Source of the DNA: Cinclus cinclus
Taxonomy: Eukaryota; Chordata; Aves; Passeriformes; Cinclidae
Reading direction: 5' to 3'
Length of the DNA: 64,000 bases
NCBI RefSeq assembly: GCF_963662255.1
Contig: NC_085055.1
Span: forward strand, 17,098,704-17,162,703
Shown here: piece by piece, positions 24,359-36,970 of the stretch
Numbering within the stretch: position 1 is the stretch's first letter
Layout of the letters: each line of letters starts with the position of its first letter
The notes under the pieces: model-generated
Told to the model about the DNA's origin: nothing
The model's input: only the letters and a program-made list of their open reading frames with translations
Databases searched by the model: none
Translations under genes and position numbers: made by a program

Positions 24359-27300
24359 ATCAGTGGTGGCAGCAGGACTGTGCCATACAGAGAGGTAAGT
24401 GAGCACCGAGTCCTCTTATCCCTTGGTTTGTTGATCTCACTTGGCTCATTTTTTGTTTATGATGATTTGTGGATGGGTACTTCAGAAGCCATCAAGGTGA
24501 TTTGGAGACAGACTGTTTCTAATTAATGTTCACAAGAAATTAGCAACTACATCTGTTGATGGCCATTTTTGGGAATAACTTGATTGCAAAAGCATGGTTT
24601 GCACTGAGGGAATGTTGCAGGCTGGGCTGAAGGCAAGCTGTGGTCTGTAAAGCAGAGTTAAGGAAATCCCTGGATTGTTTTCTCAATAGCTTGCACACAA
24701 GATGTGTTTCATGAGTAAGTCCAACAGCTGTGGGATTTGGTTTATTTTAAGCAGCCAGCTCTGCAGCCTCCTCTGGGGCTTGAGAACCAGCCCATATTCT
24801 GGGGTTGCCTTGTTACTGGTGATAGAGATGCTCAGGCTTGAGTGTAGCTGGGTCCTTGCTCCAGATGGCTCTTCCCTTCCTGCTGCGTTCACACACTTTA
24901 AACTTTGTGGATGAAAGCAATTAGCACAAACATTAGCTTTGAACCAAGGTTGCAGCAGGGAGTGAAAACAAAACATTAAACCATGGATGGTCCCAGCATT
25001 TGAGGGGAGAGAATGAAGAAAATGCAGGAGGCATGTGAGGATGATTACAAGGATGGGGTTTGGCCCTTTCCCATGATAAAATTCAGCAACCCAGACAGCA
25101 GAAGTCAGACGTGTAGCACTTAATCCCACACACACACACCCTGTCCATGATGCTGTAGGGAAAGGCTCTTCACACAATTGCTGCTTTTTGAACTCACAGG
25201 TTTACATGAGGTCTGCACCACCTTTTTTTCCTACCAAAATCTCCCCTTTGAGACTCCTTTTGTCTAGGGCAGCCATAAGATCTTGATTGGCAGTTCTTGG
25301 AGCTGAGGGTTTCTCCAGTAAATTCTTCCACAATTTACTCTTACACCTTTTCCTCCAGCTGGAGGAGGCTCATCCCCCTGGTGGTGTAGGCGAAGCTGGT
25401 GAAAGATTCCCTTTCATCTGAGGAAGGAGATCTGTGCAAGCCAGACTCAGATCGAGCTTCTTTAAAAACTTTACAGAGTGCAAAAGAAATTATTCATGTT
25501 TGTTACTTAGTGGAAGCTATCTCAACACCCCAAAAGGAGTTAAGTGTTATACATATTTTATGTTTAATCACATCTTTAGTGACACCCAAGCACAACCAAA
25601 GGCTTAAATTTCAATTAGAGGGAGGTGTATTAAATGTTTAATAGGAATTATTCCTTACAGGGTAATTATATCTTAGCATTCACTGGAGAGATGTTATCTT
25701 GGCAATGTAATATTGATCTGAAGAGGAATATTTTTTAAATTTTATTTTTTGGGTAATATCCAAATGAGAAATGGAAGGGTATGATCTATACCATTCATAC
25801 TCCAGACACACTGCCCCTCTGCTGGCCGTTCATGGATCTGGATTGGGGAAGAAGTGAAATTGCATCCATACATAAGTTTAAATATGGCTTTTTTGACCTC
25901 AGCATGAAAACTATTGTCCCACATGTGCTGAGAAGCTCCAGGCTGCAGGTACTTTTCACATCAGTTTGAATGTTTTTTGAACTGGTAACTGTCTACTCAG
26001 TATTTCAGCTGTAAGTAACATGGGACAATGAATCTTCAAGACAGAAAATCTGTCAAGGATATCTGCTATGGACTTGAATGTGTTTAGCAATTTTAACAAG
26101 TTTGGTATGCATGCATAAGATTTTTCTCTTAATATTTTGATTGTCACAAAAACAATAAGTGGCCACAGTCACTACAAATTATAACCATGAAGTGAGCTCT
26201 GAAGTTAAGCAGTTAAAATCAAAGGATGTTTAAATCAAGTATCAAATGAGAACAAAGAAATGGCATTTGGAGGAAAATACTCAAACCTGTAGAAAAAGAA
26301 AGAAAATTTTAAAAACCAAACAAACTAAAAAGCATTTTTCATTTAAGAGAATTGCTTTGAAATAAATAAAAACTAATCCAAAAGGCAAAGAACAGCCAAA
26401 TCCATGTAGAACTACAACCATGACCAGGAAGGACCTTCAGCTTCACCACTGCTGCATCCCCTCTGCTTTCACACGAGCTGCTTGGACAGGAACCACTTGG
26501 CACAAACCACCCAGCCCCACACTGGTCTCCTGCTCCTTCTGCCATTGCTTTGCTGTCTGGAAGTCACAGCATGGAGTAGGAAGGGGTTTTGTGTTATTTT
26601 GTTTTAGGTTCTTCTGCTTTTGCAGTGGCCCCAGGTACACATATTCTAACAAGGAAGAGCAGGGTCCCATTCTGGTGAGCACACGTTGTGCAACAGTGGA
26701 GAGAAAACCTCTTGATTGTCTTTTGGGCTGCCAAGGTGCCATGGGCCAGCTCCCTGCAGGAGAGCACCTGCTTGGCTTCAGCTGCCAGGTGAGCCTGTGC
26801 TCAGAAGAGCCACTGCCTGCTCAGGTGAGCCTGTGCTGGGATGCTGCACCACAGCAGAACACAGCTCCTGGGAGATGGAAGTGTGAACACAGAGCTGGGG
26901 ATAGTGGGTCAGGAGTTTCCCAAGATCAGAGGTGCTGCAGCAGCGCAGTGTCCAAACTGCCAAGGCTGGGACACTGGGGTCACAGGGCATCAGGGTCGTA
27001 ATCCCCTGCCTCGTTTCAAACCTTGTGTAGTGCCCATTCACACAGCTCTGCTCCAGCCTCCTCCAGGGCTGATCACTCCTGCACTTCAAACACAGAACCC
27101 TTCTTACTGAGAAACACAAGTGAAATTATTTACTAATTAAAACTGAACAAAATAACCAATTTTAGTTGGGAAAAGCAGGAGAAAATTTGGGAAATACTAA
27201 ATTGATGGTTTTGTTTCAAAATTACTTAAATCAGGGACGTGCAGAGTTTGTTCCAAACGAGGCTGGTCCCTCTGGCTGTGCTTTCCACACCAGCTCCCAC

Positions 27301-30125
27301 TGGGGCTGAGCCAGCTCCTGACAGCCCAGGGTGGGCTCGTGGCCAGTGGCAGAGCCTGCAGAGCCTAGCTTGGGTGCCCACAGCTCTCCCTGCACGGGCC
27401 CTTCCAGCCTGTTTTTGTTTGCAGTCCACAGAGAGCAGCTCTGGGCAGCTGTCAGCTTGCTGGGCAGCTGGGGGAGGAAATGAGAACATTATTATTCTTT
27501 TCAAGAAATGTCCAGCACAGTTCCTTGGTGAAATATTAGCTATGGAAAATATCAAGTAACTTTCCTACCTTCCAGGCATGTGTTGGAACATTTGGAGATG
27601 GGGAAAAGTAAAAGTACCGTGAAACCAGCAGTGTTAGGGGAAAGCTGCCACAGCATGTAGATTATGAGGCCAAGAGAGTATTGAGTGGTTTTAAGGCAGA
27701 ATGGTAAAGAGCTCATCTGGGAGAGCCTCCGATTCAGTAAGAGGTGTGTGTATTTCACACTATAGTCTCAAGATGCAAAAACACCAGCAGCCAAGCAGTT
27801 CTGGCTCATGGCACTGTAGGAGGAGGTGCTGCTGCTCCCCAGGGAAGCTGTACCCAACAGAGGTTTGGGATCTGCCCCAGACATGTCCTGTGCCTTCAAG
27901 AGCATCACTGAGGCACAGTCAGGTGGGAGTCAGAGTAATGAGTGCCCTTAAAGCTGGGAGGCAAAGCCTACACGAGGTATGTGCGTGGTTTGTAATGTTT
28001 TGTTGAGTTGACAATGTACAAGAATTTTTAGAAAGTTCTTAGTAACGCCAAAGTGCAATCATAATTACTGACATCTCTGTCCAGGTTGAGGTTTTTCATA
28101 ACTCACTAGAGTATCTTGAAGTTATCAGTATAAACATCTCATCATGAACAGCAGCATGTTTCCTTTCTTTGTATTAACTACGCCCCATCTTACAGAAGCT
28201 GCATTTTAGGTGTGCTTTTTAAACTATGCTCCCATGGGCTGTTCTAGTTAGCTAGTCACTCAGTGTTTGTTAGGGACAGCTGTGAGGGTATTGCTCACTC
28301 TGTGATACATTCTGTGACCTGCAAAGGCTATGTGATGTTCCCTGTAGTTCTGAGTCATGGTTTAGATGTCATTGTACAGATGTGCCTATGGTGAGATAAC
28401 TTATAGCTACAGGGTTTCAAATATACTCACATTTTATAAGTGTTTTGCTTGAGAAAAGAAAGCAGAGTAAGAAATTATTATTATTGTTGTTGTTATTACT
28501 ATTATTAATTATAATAATTTTAAGATGTATGTTGTGCTTGAGGCTGCTCTGTAATTGTGATACTCTCTCCCATGAATGAAGGCTTATTTTAATTTGAAAG
28601 ATATCACAAGTTCTGTGCAGGTAACTTTGGGCCCAGTTGTGAGCTCCTCATTATGAAAATCTCCAGCTGAGCATAAAGATTCTCTTGCATGAGGCATGGG
28701 TTTGCACTCCATACCATATGTTGTGCTTGCAGGGGGCTGGCATAAAAGAGATTAATTCTGGTTATTCCACACTAACTTGAGGATCCATTTAAAGAGACAG
28801 AGACCCAGAGCTTTGGAAAATCAACATGGAGACCTAAAGGGTCCTCTTAGAAGTTTCTGTAGCCAAACTTCATGCCAGCCCAATCCAAAACCATAGCCAA
28901 CGTTTTCAGATGTGACTCATGTATCTTGGTGTTTCTATTTCACGTATTCAGGTTAAGCCTTGTTTTTCAAAAGTATTGAGCATCCCCTGCTGGAATTCAG
29001 ACCCCTTTCAGAGACCTTGAATGCTCAAAATCAAAGCTTCTTTTAATATGGGTCACGTGGGATTTTCTGCGTACATGTGGGAATTAAGGCACAGTCAGGC
29101 AAATGGTCCTTGCAAAAGGAAAAGGATGCTTAACAGCTAAGTTAAACAATGTCCTTTTAACAGACTAATCAGATAAATTCGTGCCATCATGACCCAATGA
29201 GATGTTGAAACCTGAGAATGCCTTACACATACAATTGATTTTTGCCATCTTGCTTTGTTTCTGGGAGGCTGTGGAGCTCACCCCACACATCTGCCTCGCT
29301 GGACCCACTGTGAGCAAGTCCCCACTCAGCCGTGGTTAAAAGGGAGCTTTAACCAGTCATGAGAGAAGGGCGAGGTCTCATTCAAGCAGAGAGCAGCCCG
29401 GCTGGGGGCGATTCCAGGGGCTCTGCCCTCCCCGCTGCTGCGTCCCCTCTGAGGAGACAGCCCTGTCCCCCTGTCCTCATGCTCCCCTGTCCCCCTGTCC
29501 CCATCCCAGTCAGCTGGAGCAATTCCAACTTCCGTGCCGAGGACAGAGCATCCCTGCAGACTCCGGCTCTTTTGCACCACAGTGAAGCATACAACATGTC
29601 CAAGTCAAAAATCAAGCAAGGACTCGGGGCACAGCGATGTTCAGTGAGAATTGGAGGGGTTTGGCACTGACCCTGACCAGAGCTGCTGTTGCACTTCTGC
29701 TTGGTAATTTTTTATAGGATGCATAAATCCATTGTTGTTGACATTAAAGGATGATTAACAGCAAACCTTCCCTGCAGACTCCAGCCCTGACAGATCTGGG
29801 CTTGCTGCTGGGCTGAGGGACCTGTGAGCTGTTCTATTCCCCAAGATCTCCTGTTGGGGCTGGTGGGCTGCTGTGCTTCTTCCCCATCCTGTCCCAGCGA
29901 GGCTGGAGATGCAATGCATCTTACCTGTGCTCTGCTGGATAGGTTTAGCCCAGAAAAGGGAGGCTCTGTCTTTGCACAGCGGCTCCCTTGCCACTGGGAG
30001 GCAGGACACACCTCCAGCTGCAGACGGCACAAAAAACATCCACACACCTGCTGCTAATGGATTTTCCAGGACAAAATGTTGTTGTTTAAAAAGACAATCA
30101 CCGTACTAGAGTAACAATTAGTCTT

Positions 30126-30194
30126 TTTTGATTATTTTTCTCTCTCTTGACCCCTGAGGTTAGAGAGAGAAAAATAATCAAAACAGGGGTCAAG
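30126..30194. repeat. Two interlocked perfect inverted repeats (21 bp and 11 bp)
   Basis: Arm A (30126-30146) is the exact reverse complement of 30163-30183. Arm B (CTTGACCCCTG, 30146-30156) is the exact reverse complement of 30184-30194. The order is A-B-A'-B', so the two pairings interlock as in a pseudoknot rather than nest. No transposon termini or target duplications are seen. Confidence 0.85.
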
Positions 30195-32279
30195 AGGGAT
30201 TTGTCAAGTGAGACAGCTACAAAAGCTATTCAGCAGTGGTGGTGGCTTTGCAGGTGCTGTTTTCTGCTGGGGGCAGTTTTCACACTGTCCCTTCCCAGCT
30301 CTTAGTGCACCCCTTTCCCAGCCATGCACACACAGCTGCTGCCTGTCACCAAGCTGGGCAGGGGCAGAATAATGAGTTGAGCTTTCTTGGTTTGGATGAA
30401 GATGCTCCGCAAGGTTTCTGTGTTTTGTTTGCAGATTTTTTGCTGCAGTACTATGTGGTAAGCCATTTGTACAGTCCACTGAGACTGAGCACATCCACCA
30501 GCAGCCACACAGAGATATCGCTATGGGGCTCCTTGCAGAGAGCTTCAGCTATGACTGAGGTGAGAACAATTCCACCTGGGTCCATATCCTACCAAGGACA
30601 GCTTGCCAAAGCATGTCAGCTGTGAGAAACTGCCCTTTCTGTTAAAAGACTTAAAGTGTTTTTAGCAAAACCCCCAGCATTACGGGTGACTGCAATATGC
30701 TTAGGAAGGCACACTGAAGATACATCCACCAAAATCTGCAGCCTGCAAATGTGTCATGGCTAAGAGGCACCCAGCATGTTTCCCACCCATGGCACACAGA
30801 GCAGTAGCATCCAGGAGCTGGCAGGGTAAGCATATGTCTTGGAGCCTGCTGGCTTTACAAGAAAACAAGATTGGGTGCACGGAGTTCTTTCTGCTTTCAG
30901 GGAACAGACTGGTCAGCCCCAGGGGCAAAGGCAGCTTTGACAGGTTTTCATTGTCCAAAACTCCTGAGTCATCTGGCCCTTTCAGCAGGGGCAACTGTAC
31001 AAGGTTACAAGACAAAAGTCGTTTCCTCAGACCTTTCTGGTGCATCAAAAGGTCTATGCCTGCTCCAATCTGGTTCCAGAGGAGCAGCGGGCATGGGATG
31101 TCAGGAGCAGATGTCTTCAGCTACAGCTGGGGTAAGCTAATTGCTGAGATGGTAAGTGTCCCCTGCCCAGCCAAACCTGCCAGTTGCAGGATCAGCAGCA
31201 ATATTTAATTACACATGGGTGCTGTCATTGCTCCAGTGCCTTATCTGCTTGCTGGAGAAATAGACTCATAATGCTCCCTACAGGTTATCCCCAGCACAGG
31301 GACACCTACACTGTTATTTAATCCTGGGTCCAAGCCCAAGAGAAATGCATGGGTGCAGTGGGCTTCATCTGTAGCCTGAGGATTCGCATTCGTTTCACAA
31401 CTCTGCCTGCAGCCCAAACCATGCAGAGCCCTCTAGAGAGGCTTCCAGGATGTGACAGCAGGGCTGATGCTGGCAGCGCCACCTCCCCATAGACCCGGTG
31501 GCTTCCTCACCACAGCCCTTCTGACACCTCTGGAAAAACAGAGACTGAGTCATCTCGTGTTTGAAGCATCTCACAACAGTTTTCCTTTCTTCCCTCAGCC
31601 TCCAGCAGCAGAGTGGCAAAATGCACACAGATTAAATGCCTTTTTTTTTTTTCCCTTTCTGTTATTCCTGAGTCACTGTTGAGTTACTAGGAAGTGAGGG
31701 GCCTCAAAGCAAAACGTGTGTTAAATTCTTTCCCTGTTGACACTCTGGCATTCTCAGTTCTGTATTTTGAAGTAGGTTTTGGGGAGCAGGAAGACTGTTC
31801 CACAGGCTTTTGCATCTTACTGCCAGAAGAAAGATGGCTTTAGGGACTAGGTGATGAGAGAAATGTGGGGGATTGTGTTTCTCTTACTAATGCAAGAATC
31901 ATGCCTGGTGTGTCTCTCGTTACACTCCTGGGTGCTGGTGCCAGCACTCCACTCCAGCGAGCCCCCGTGGGCACCCAGAGAGGGCCCAGGCTGTGCTGCA
32001 GCCTTCCAGGTGAGCTTTGGTGTACCTGCTCGTCCACCACAGCTGCTGCCACGTGTTGTTTAATAGCAAGGTTCTTGCACTGTATCGACTTTCATTTAGA
32101 AATTTAATTTTCCTGAGAGAAATTACTAATTCTGGAATTGAAATTCCAGATACACAGAGCAAAAAAGTGTAAATCACCTCATGTTAGGGAAGACACAAAT
32201 TGCTGCCCAGCAAAGGATGAGCCTGTCTCTGTGCCATGGGGATGTGCCTTTTTGGGCAAACCAGAGGAAGTGGGCTCTG

Positions 32280-32556
32280 TCCTCCTCAGCCGTGCGGAGA
32301 AAAGCAGGAGGCAGGGGAGGGGCGGGCGGGCTTGTGCTGGGGCAGCGGTGCCGCGTTGACAGTGATTTGTGCACAGGGGAGAGCCCAGCTCTGCTCTGAA
32401 ACGCGAGCCCCCGAATGAATAAATCATGGCCCTGTCTTGGCAGCTCGGCCCAGCCCTCCCAGGGCCGGGATCTGGCCTGTGCAGGGAGGGACTCCCATTG
32501 TCCATCGGCTTTTAAGGGCAGGGTGTGCCGAGGAGCCGCTCGGCAGGGCAGGGGCC
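32280..32556 (+). promoter_or_regulatory. CCDC195: Presumed CCDC195 promoter and 5'UTR (GC-rich)
   Basis: A GC- and CpG-enriched block starts near 32300 and runs through the first coding exon. A TATA-like CTTTTAAGG lies at 32509-32517, 40 bases before the ATG. The transcription start cannot be set from sequence alone; an upstream untranslated exon is possible. Confidence 0.4.
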
Positions 32557-32794
32557 ATGGAGGGGAACGCGCACCTGCTGCAGGTCATCCGCAAGATGCG
32601 CTCCCAAATCAACAAGCTGGAGAGGGAGAACAGGGCCCTGAAGGGAGAGCTGCAGGGCTGCGGGCAGAGAGAGGTGCCGGCACCAGGAGATGGGCACGGC
32701 GGTGCGAGGAACCTGGGCTGTGATGGGGAGGGACCGCCCGCATCTCCCGCATCCCTGCAGGGACGCGCCGCGGCAGCGCCGAGGGAGCCGACAG
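32557..32794 (+). CDS. CCDC195: CCDC195 exon 1
   Basis: The ATG is in strong context (GGGGCCATGG). 79 codons plus one base, donor ACAG/GTACCG. It encodes MEGNAHLLQVIRKMRSQINK and the rest of the coiled-coil helix, then a GC-rich low-complexity stretch. The codon third positions and CpG density reflect the island. Other long frames across this block (32424-32984 minus, 32437-33033 plus) are shadows of it. Confidence 0.8.
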
Positions 32795-35700
32795 GTACCG
32801 AGCACGGGGGCTGGCCGGGGCACACCTCTGGTGCTGCCCGTGCAGGATGGGCCAGCCCGCGGGCAATGGGGATCAGCTGCTGGCTGCTCTGGTCGGCTCC
32901 ACGGGAGTGTGCTGGCTTCGTTCTGCGCTCACACCCGACCCGCCAGCGCTGCGTGTCTTGCTCTGGGGGCTTTGCAGGGTGCATCCACCCAGCTCAGCTT
33001 AGTGGAGTAGTTTGCTGCTGCTCAAACAAATGATTCAATTCTAAAGGTTCCGTTTGCTTGAGCAGAATTTGACTTTGTGTCTTTTTGGGTTTTCACAGGC
33101 ATGGGCTCTCCTCCACGTGCCTGTCCCCTCTCTGTTCCAGGCAGAAAAGGGCCAACACTCTTAACCATGCCATAACCTATCCTGCCTTAGACAAAGATGA
33201 GAAAAATGCTACGAATGATAATGAAGAATAACGGGTTGGCTGCATGCATCATGCCAGATGTGCGGTTTATTTTTCTAGATAACACAGTTTGTTATTGCTG
33301 AGGCAGAGAGAGGTCAATATATAGGAATGCATTCTCTTCACAGTTTTATCGGACGAGCAAAATGGAAATATTTCTCAGTTAGAGAGGTCTGGCTGGGACT
33401 TCTGGAGGAATTAATGAAGGAGAAATCAGAGCAAAATGTTGTTTGGTGAGAAGTTTTGGAGAAATGGCCCCACAAGTTTTCATGGAGACAAATCTGTGTG
33501 AAGTAATAAGATGAGATGCTGACCAGCATAAGTGGATTTTCGTGCAGCCAGAGGGGTGCTGTGATGGAATAGTGGTTGTTGCCAATCCCACTGACCCTGT
33601 GGCCAGGCTACCAGCCTGAAGGCCTCAGGTAGGGCTGCTTACGGCTAGGGTTGTCATCAGTTTGGGAACAGCTCTGTGGTCTTTTGGCAAGTGGGAAAGC
33701 TGTGGAAAGTGCTTTCTGTACCTGTGGCTCTTTTTCTCCAGCTGTCTAGGGCAAAAGGTGGAACCTAAAGGCCTCCTCTGCCTCTCAGCCTCACTACATA
33801 CAAAACGTTTTTGAGCCCCAAAAAAGTGATTAAAAATAGAATGGTAGATCATTTGGGGTTGGAAGGGACTTTAAACATCCTCTAGTTTGAATACCCTTGC
33901 TATTGGCAGGGACGCTTTCCATAGACCAGATTGCTCAAAGACTCATCCATCCTGGCCTTGAACACTTCCAAGGATGGGGCACCCACAACTTCCTTGGGTA
34001 ACCTGTGCCAGTGTCTCACATCCTAAAATCTCATGTCCCATCTTTTAGCTTAAAACTGTTCTACCTTGTTCTATCACTGTCTGCCCATGTAAAAAGTCGC
34101 TCTCCAAAAATACACTGAGGATATCTGAATTGTCATTATTATTAATATTCATTATTAATTAATACTTAGTGTTAGTATTGTTTTTATTTCTGCTTTTTTT
34201 CTCTTCTCCTCAGATACTGCCATGACTGTGAGGCGCTACCCCACCATCTCCCCAGCTCCTGCTCCTTCCAGCAGCAGGTCCCACTGGGCTGGTAGGAAGC
34301 CTCCAAGCAGTGGGCTCCTGGAGGTGCCAGGCAGTGCCCAGCCACCAGCCCTTCCTGCTGCAGCACAGCTCAGCAGGGAAGAGGAGAAAGGGCTTGAAAA
34401 ATCAGCACCCAGCTGTCTCTCCTACAGCCACTCCAGCAACATGAAGCTGTTTGAGGAGCACGTTTATAAGTGCCCGTAGGTTTGGTTTGCCTTCAAAGTA
34501 CCACCTGCCTGGGCTGGTCACAGGTTTCATCTAATCAGATATGTGAGCTTTGCTCTGGGCTTTAGTACGTTATCAGCAAAATGGTTGTTTGAATGTACGT
34601 GGGCCCTGAGCAGACTGGAGACCTCTCCTGAGGAAGTGGTGCTTCTCCTCCCTGCACTTCATGAGGTTTGGTAGTGGTAGCATGTTACATTTGTTATAGA
34701 AAGGAGAAGCTGAGAGAGAGAGAAGGGGGTTGAAATCTTTGCTCTGTTAAAGGCAAGAAGAGTTTTGCAGATTGATGTGACGTTCTGACGAACTAAGCTT
34801 GAAAGGGATTTTTAAACTTTGAAGAAAAAGCATGGGAATACGAAGGAACTCTGCACTATGCCTTTAGAGGTGTGAATACTGTGGCTCGTGGATTTAGATG
34901 TACTGTATCATGTTTCCCCTGTAACTGAAGCATAGCAAGTTAATGCTTTCAGCCTTGAAAAAAGTAGACTCAGGACTTCTAAATTAAGCTTCTAAATTAA
35001 GTGAGATGGCTGCTGGACCAGCCCTGAGTGTCTCTACTCATTGATGAGAAGCTTTCCTGCACAGGACAACCACCACAGGTAGAACCAGCAGTCATGAGAC
35101 TGTGATATATGATAGCCCAGCCACATCCTGTTGCTGATACATTCACCTTGGGTATTCATGCTGATTCCTGGGTTTAGCCCAATTATGCTGTGCTCAAAAA
35201 GAAAATAATCCAAATGGCCTCAAAGCATGTGTTTGAGCAGGGAAAGTCGAAGGCTCTGCCTGCCTGCCCGTGCATGTCCTGGGACAGGACTCCAGTGGCC
35301 ACCCCAGGGGCTGACACCTGCTATGGGTTGTGTCACCTGTGTGGAGGTACCTGTGCATGGCACATCACTACAGACTTTATTGACCCCCTAAATCCTCAGA
35401 GCAATGTCCAGGCCCTTGCACTCCCTATGCAAAGCTGATTTGGGGCCCAGCTCCTCTCTGAGAGGCTGCAGGGGACAACAGGGTTAAGCTTTCAAAGGCA
35501 CCTGGGTTTTCTTGTAAGGACATTTCAGGGTCAGAGGTTTTACAGCAGTTAGACACCTAAATTTAGTCCCTGGCAGGGAACTCGTATGGTTTTCCAAAGC
35601 AGCCTGACCCTGCAACTCTGGATTTCTGCACACGCTCCACTGGCTGCAGGGATGTTCCAGACTCTGGGTGCACACGAACACCTCGGGGGCTTTGCCCTGG

Positions 35701-36970
35701 ATCCAGCTCACGTGGAAGGTGTGCATGGTGGGGAACACCAGCGCGCAGGCGTGGGATGGCAATGGCAAATACTGCTGCTGGCTCATGAGGGGAAAGAGCT
35801 TCCAGGGCAATCAAAATAGCAGCACGGATCTGTTACATCGAATGCCTGGGGACCTGCCGGGTGCCCCGTGGCCGAACGAGAGCGCTGATGATTTTATCGC
35901 TGTCCTTAGAGCTGCCTTGCCAAGCTCAGCAGTGGCCCATGGGCACTCACTGCCGGCTGCTGTAGGAGAAGTGGCTGTGGAATTGCTTTTCACCTAACCC
36001 CCTCGGTAGGCTGGTTGATATCCTGAAGCACAAAGCTTTGTGTTTCTCACACCAAAAAACATTTAGTATCTTTTACGGTCCTAAGGGTGGGTGCTTCCAT
36101 TATGTACTCAAATGTCTTGACACAAACACGAAACTTAGTTAGCTTTTCACTAGTAAGGTAAATTCTAGCAATTAGTTCGGCAAGCTTATTAAGCTTAATT
36201 TTTTACAAGGATGGCATTTTTACTTTCCAGCATGCTGCTTCATGTCAGGTTTTCCTATTGTTTGTTTATTGTAGCTTACTCACATTTTGCTCCAAAGCTA
36301 TAATCCTGTATGTGATATGGATACTTTTGCTTTAAAATTAACTCTGTAGAAGCATCACCTTGAATTGATATAGAGTGCAGTTGCATCCACACCACTCCTA
36401 ACAAATCATCTCTAATTTGCATGTCTAAAATATTTTAATTCATATATGCTAAAGTATTATTTCTACCAAGGGATGCCACTGTGTTTGGTAAATGAAAAAA
36501 AAAATCTATTAAATATTTAAATATAAGATAAGAGAGGCTGAGAACTCTTTTTGGGGCTATTATACTAAAATTACTGAAGGGTCTCTGTGAAACCACAGGA
36601 TTCTGTGCACACACAGCTTTGTACACACGAGTCAGGCACTGATAGAGAGCTGTGAGACACAATGGAAACAAGGCAGATGATTCCAGCAGAGAGGATCATG
36701 CTTGGTCCTTTGGGATGACCACAAATGGCATGAAATCCTGCCTCCAGTAGTGTGCAAGGGTTGAAAGAACTTAGTTTTTTCTTGCTGGGTTGGGTTGGTG
36801 TTTTGGTGGTTTTACTTTCTCTGCATGTTTTGTACATTTGCAATCCTCATAATGATTTCTCTTTTTTTTTTTTTTCCAGGGGTAAAGCAAAGGCTGTGAG
36901 TTTCCTCTTACCAATGGATATGTCATCATTTGCTGAAAAGCAAGGTTCTCTCAAAAGCCCACAAAATTAG
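32557..36970 (+). CDS. CCDC195: CCDC195-like small coiled-coil protein (3 exons, 196 aa)
   Basis: Exons 32557-32794, 34214-34475 and 36880-36970 join into 591 bases including the stop, with matching phases. Residues 5-36 form a charged amphipathic helix (LLQVIRKMRSQINKLERENR and on) predicted as a coiled coil. A Gly/Ala/Pro-rich linker follows, then MTVRRYPTIS, and a conserved C-terminal block AVSFLLPMDMSSFAEKQGSL. The N-terminal helix, the VRRY motif and the VSFLLP.D.S block in this order match human CCDC195, a protein of about 200 residues and unknown function; similarity between them is low. No signal peptide or membrane segment. It lies 10 kb downstream of DOCK10 in the same direction. 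Confidence 0.78.
33836..34110 (-). mobile_element. CR1 LINE, 3' end fragment
   Basis: The left end reads ATAGAATGGTAGATCATTTG and runs on through GTTGGAAGGGAC, GCAGGGAC, CCTGGCCTTGAACACTTCCA and GGATGGGGCACCCACAACTT to TAAAAAGTCGCTCTCC. This is the reverse complement of the avian CR1 3' end, so the element is on the minus strand. It is 5'-truncated and moderately diverged, and sits in CCDC195 intron 1, about 100 bases upstream of exon 2. Confidence 0.9.
34214..34475 (+). CDS. CCDC195: CCDC195 exon 2
   Basis: 262 bases, acceptor ttctcctcag with a long pyrimidine tract. It encodes TAMTVRRYPTISPAPAPSSS and ends KLFEEHVYKC plus two bases of Pro. The donor GTAGGT overlaps an in-frame TAG, so an unspliced transcript would stop right after the exon. 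Confidence 0.78.
36880..36970 (+). CDS. CCDC195: CCDC195 exon 3
   Basis: It follows a T-rich tract and ttccag. One base completes Pro, then GKAKAVSFLLPMDMSSFAEK, QGSLKSPQN and TAG. The VSFLLP.D.S core is the most family-diagnostic part of the protein. Confidence 0.8.

Larger units (their letters stand above)
23061..32500. other. Intergenic region between DOCK10 and CCDC195
   Basis: No exon of a recognisable gene on either strand. Contents: the TA/TG microsatellite near 24.3 kb, an ATT/GTT-rich patch at 28477-28525, several GC-richer 300-600 base islands (23.75-24.18, 26.75-27.05, 29.36-29.55 kb) whose open frames look like chance, and the inverted repeat at 30126-30194. Confidence 0.5.

Noticed and set aside
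24151..24402. Tyr/Ile-rich frames near 24.3 kb
   Set aside because: Translation of the TA/TG microsatellite.
32424..32984. 186-codon minus-strand frame over CCDC195 exon 1
   Set aside because: Antisense shadow in GC-rich DNA; the plus-strand coiled coil and matching downstream exons explain the locus.
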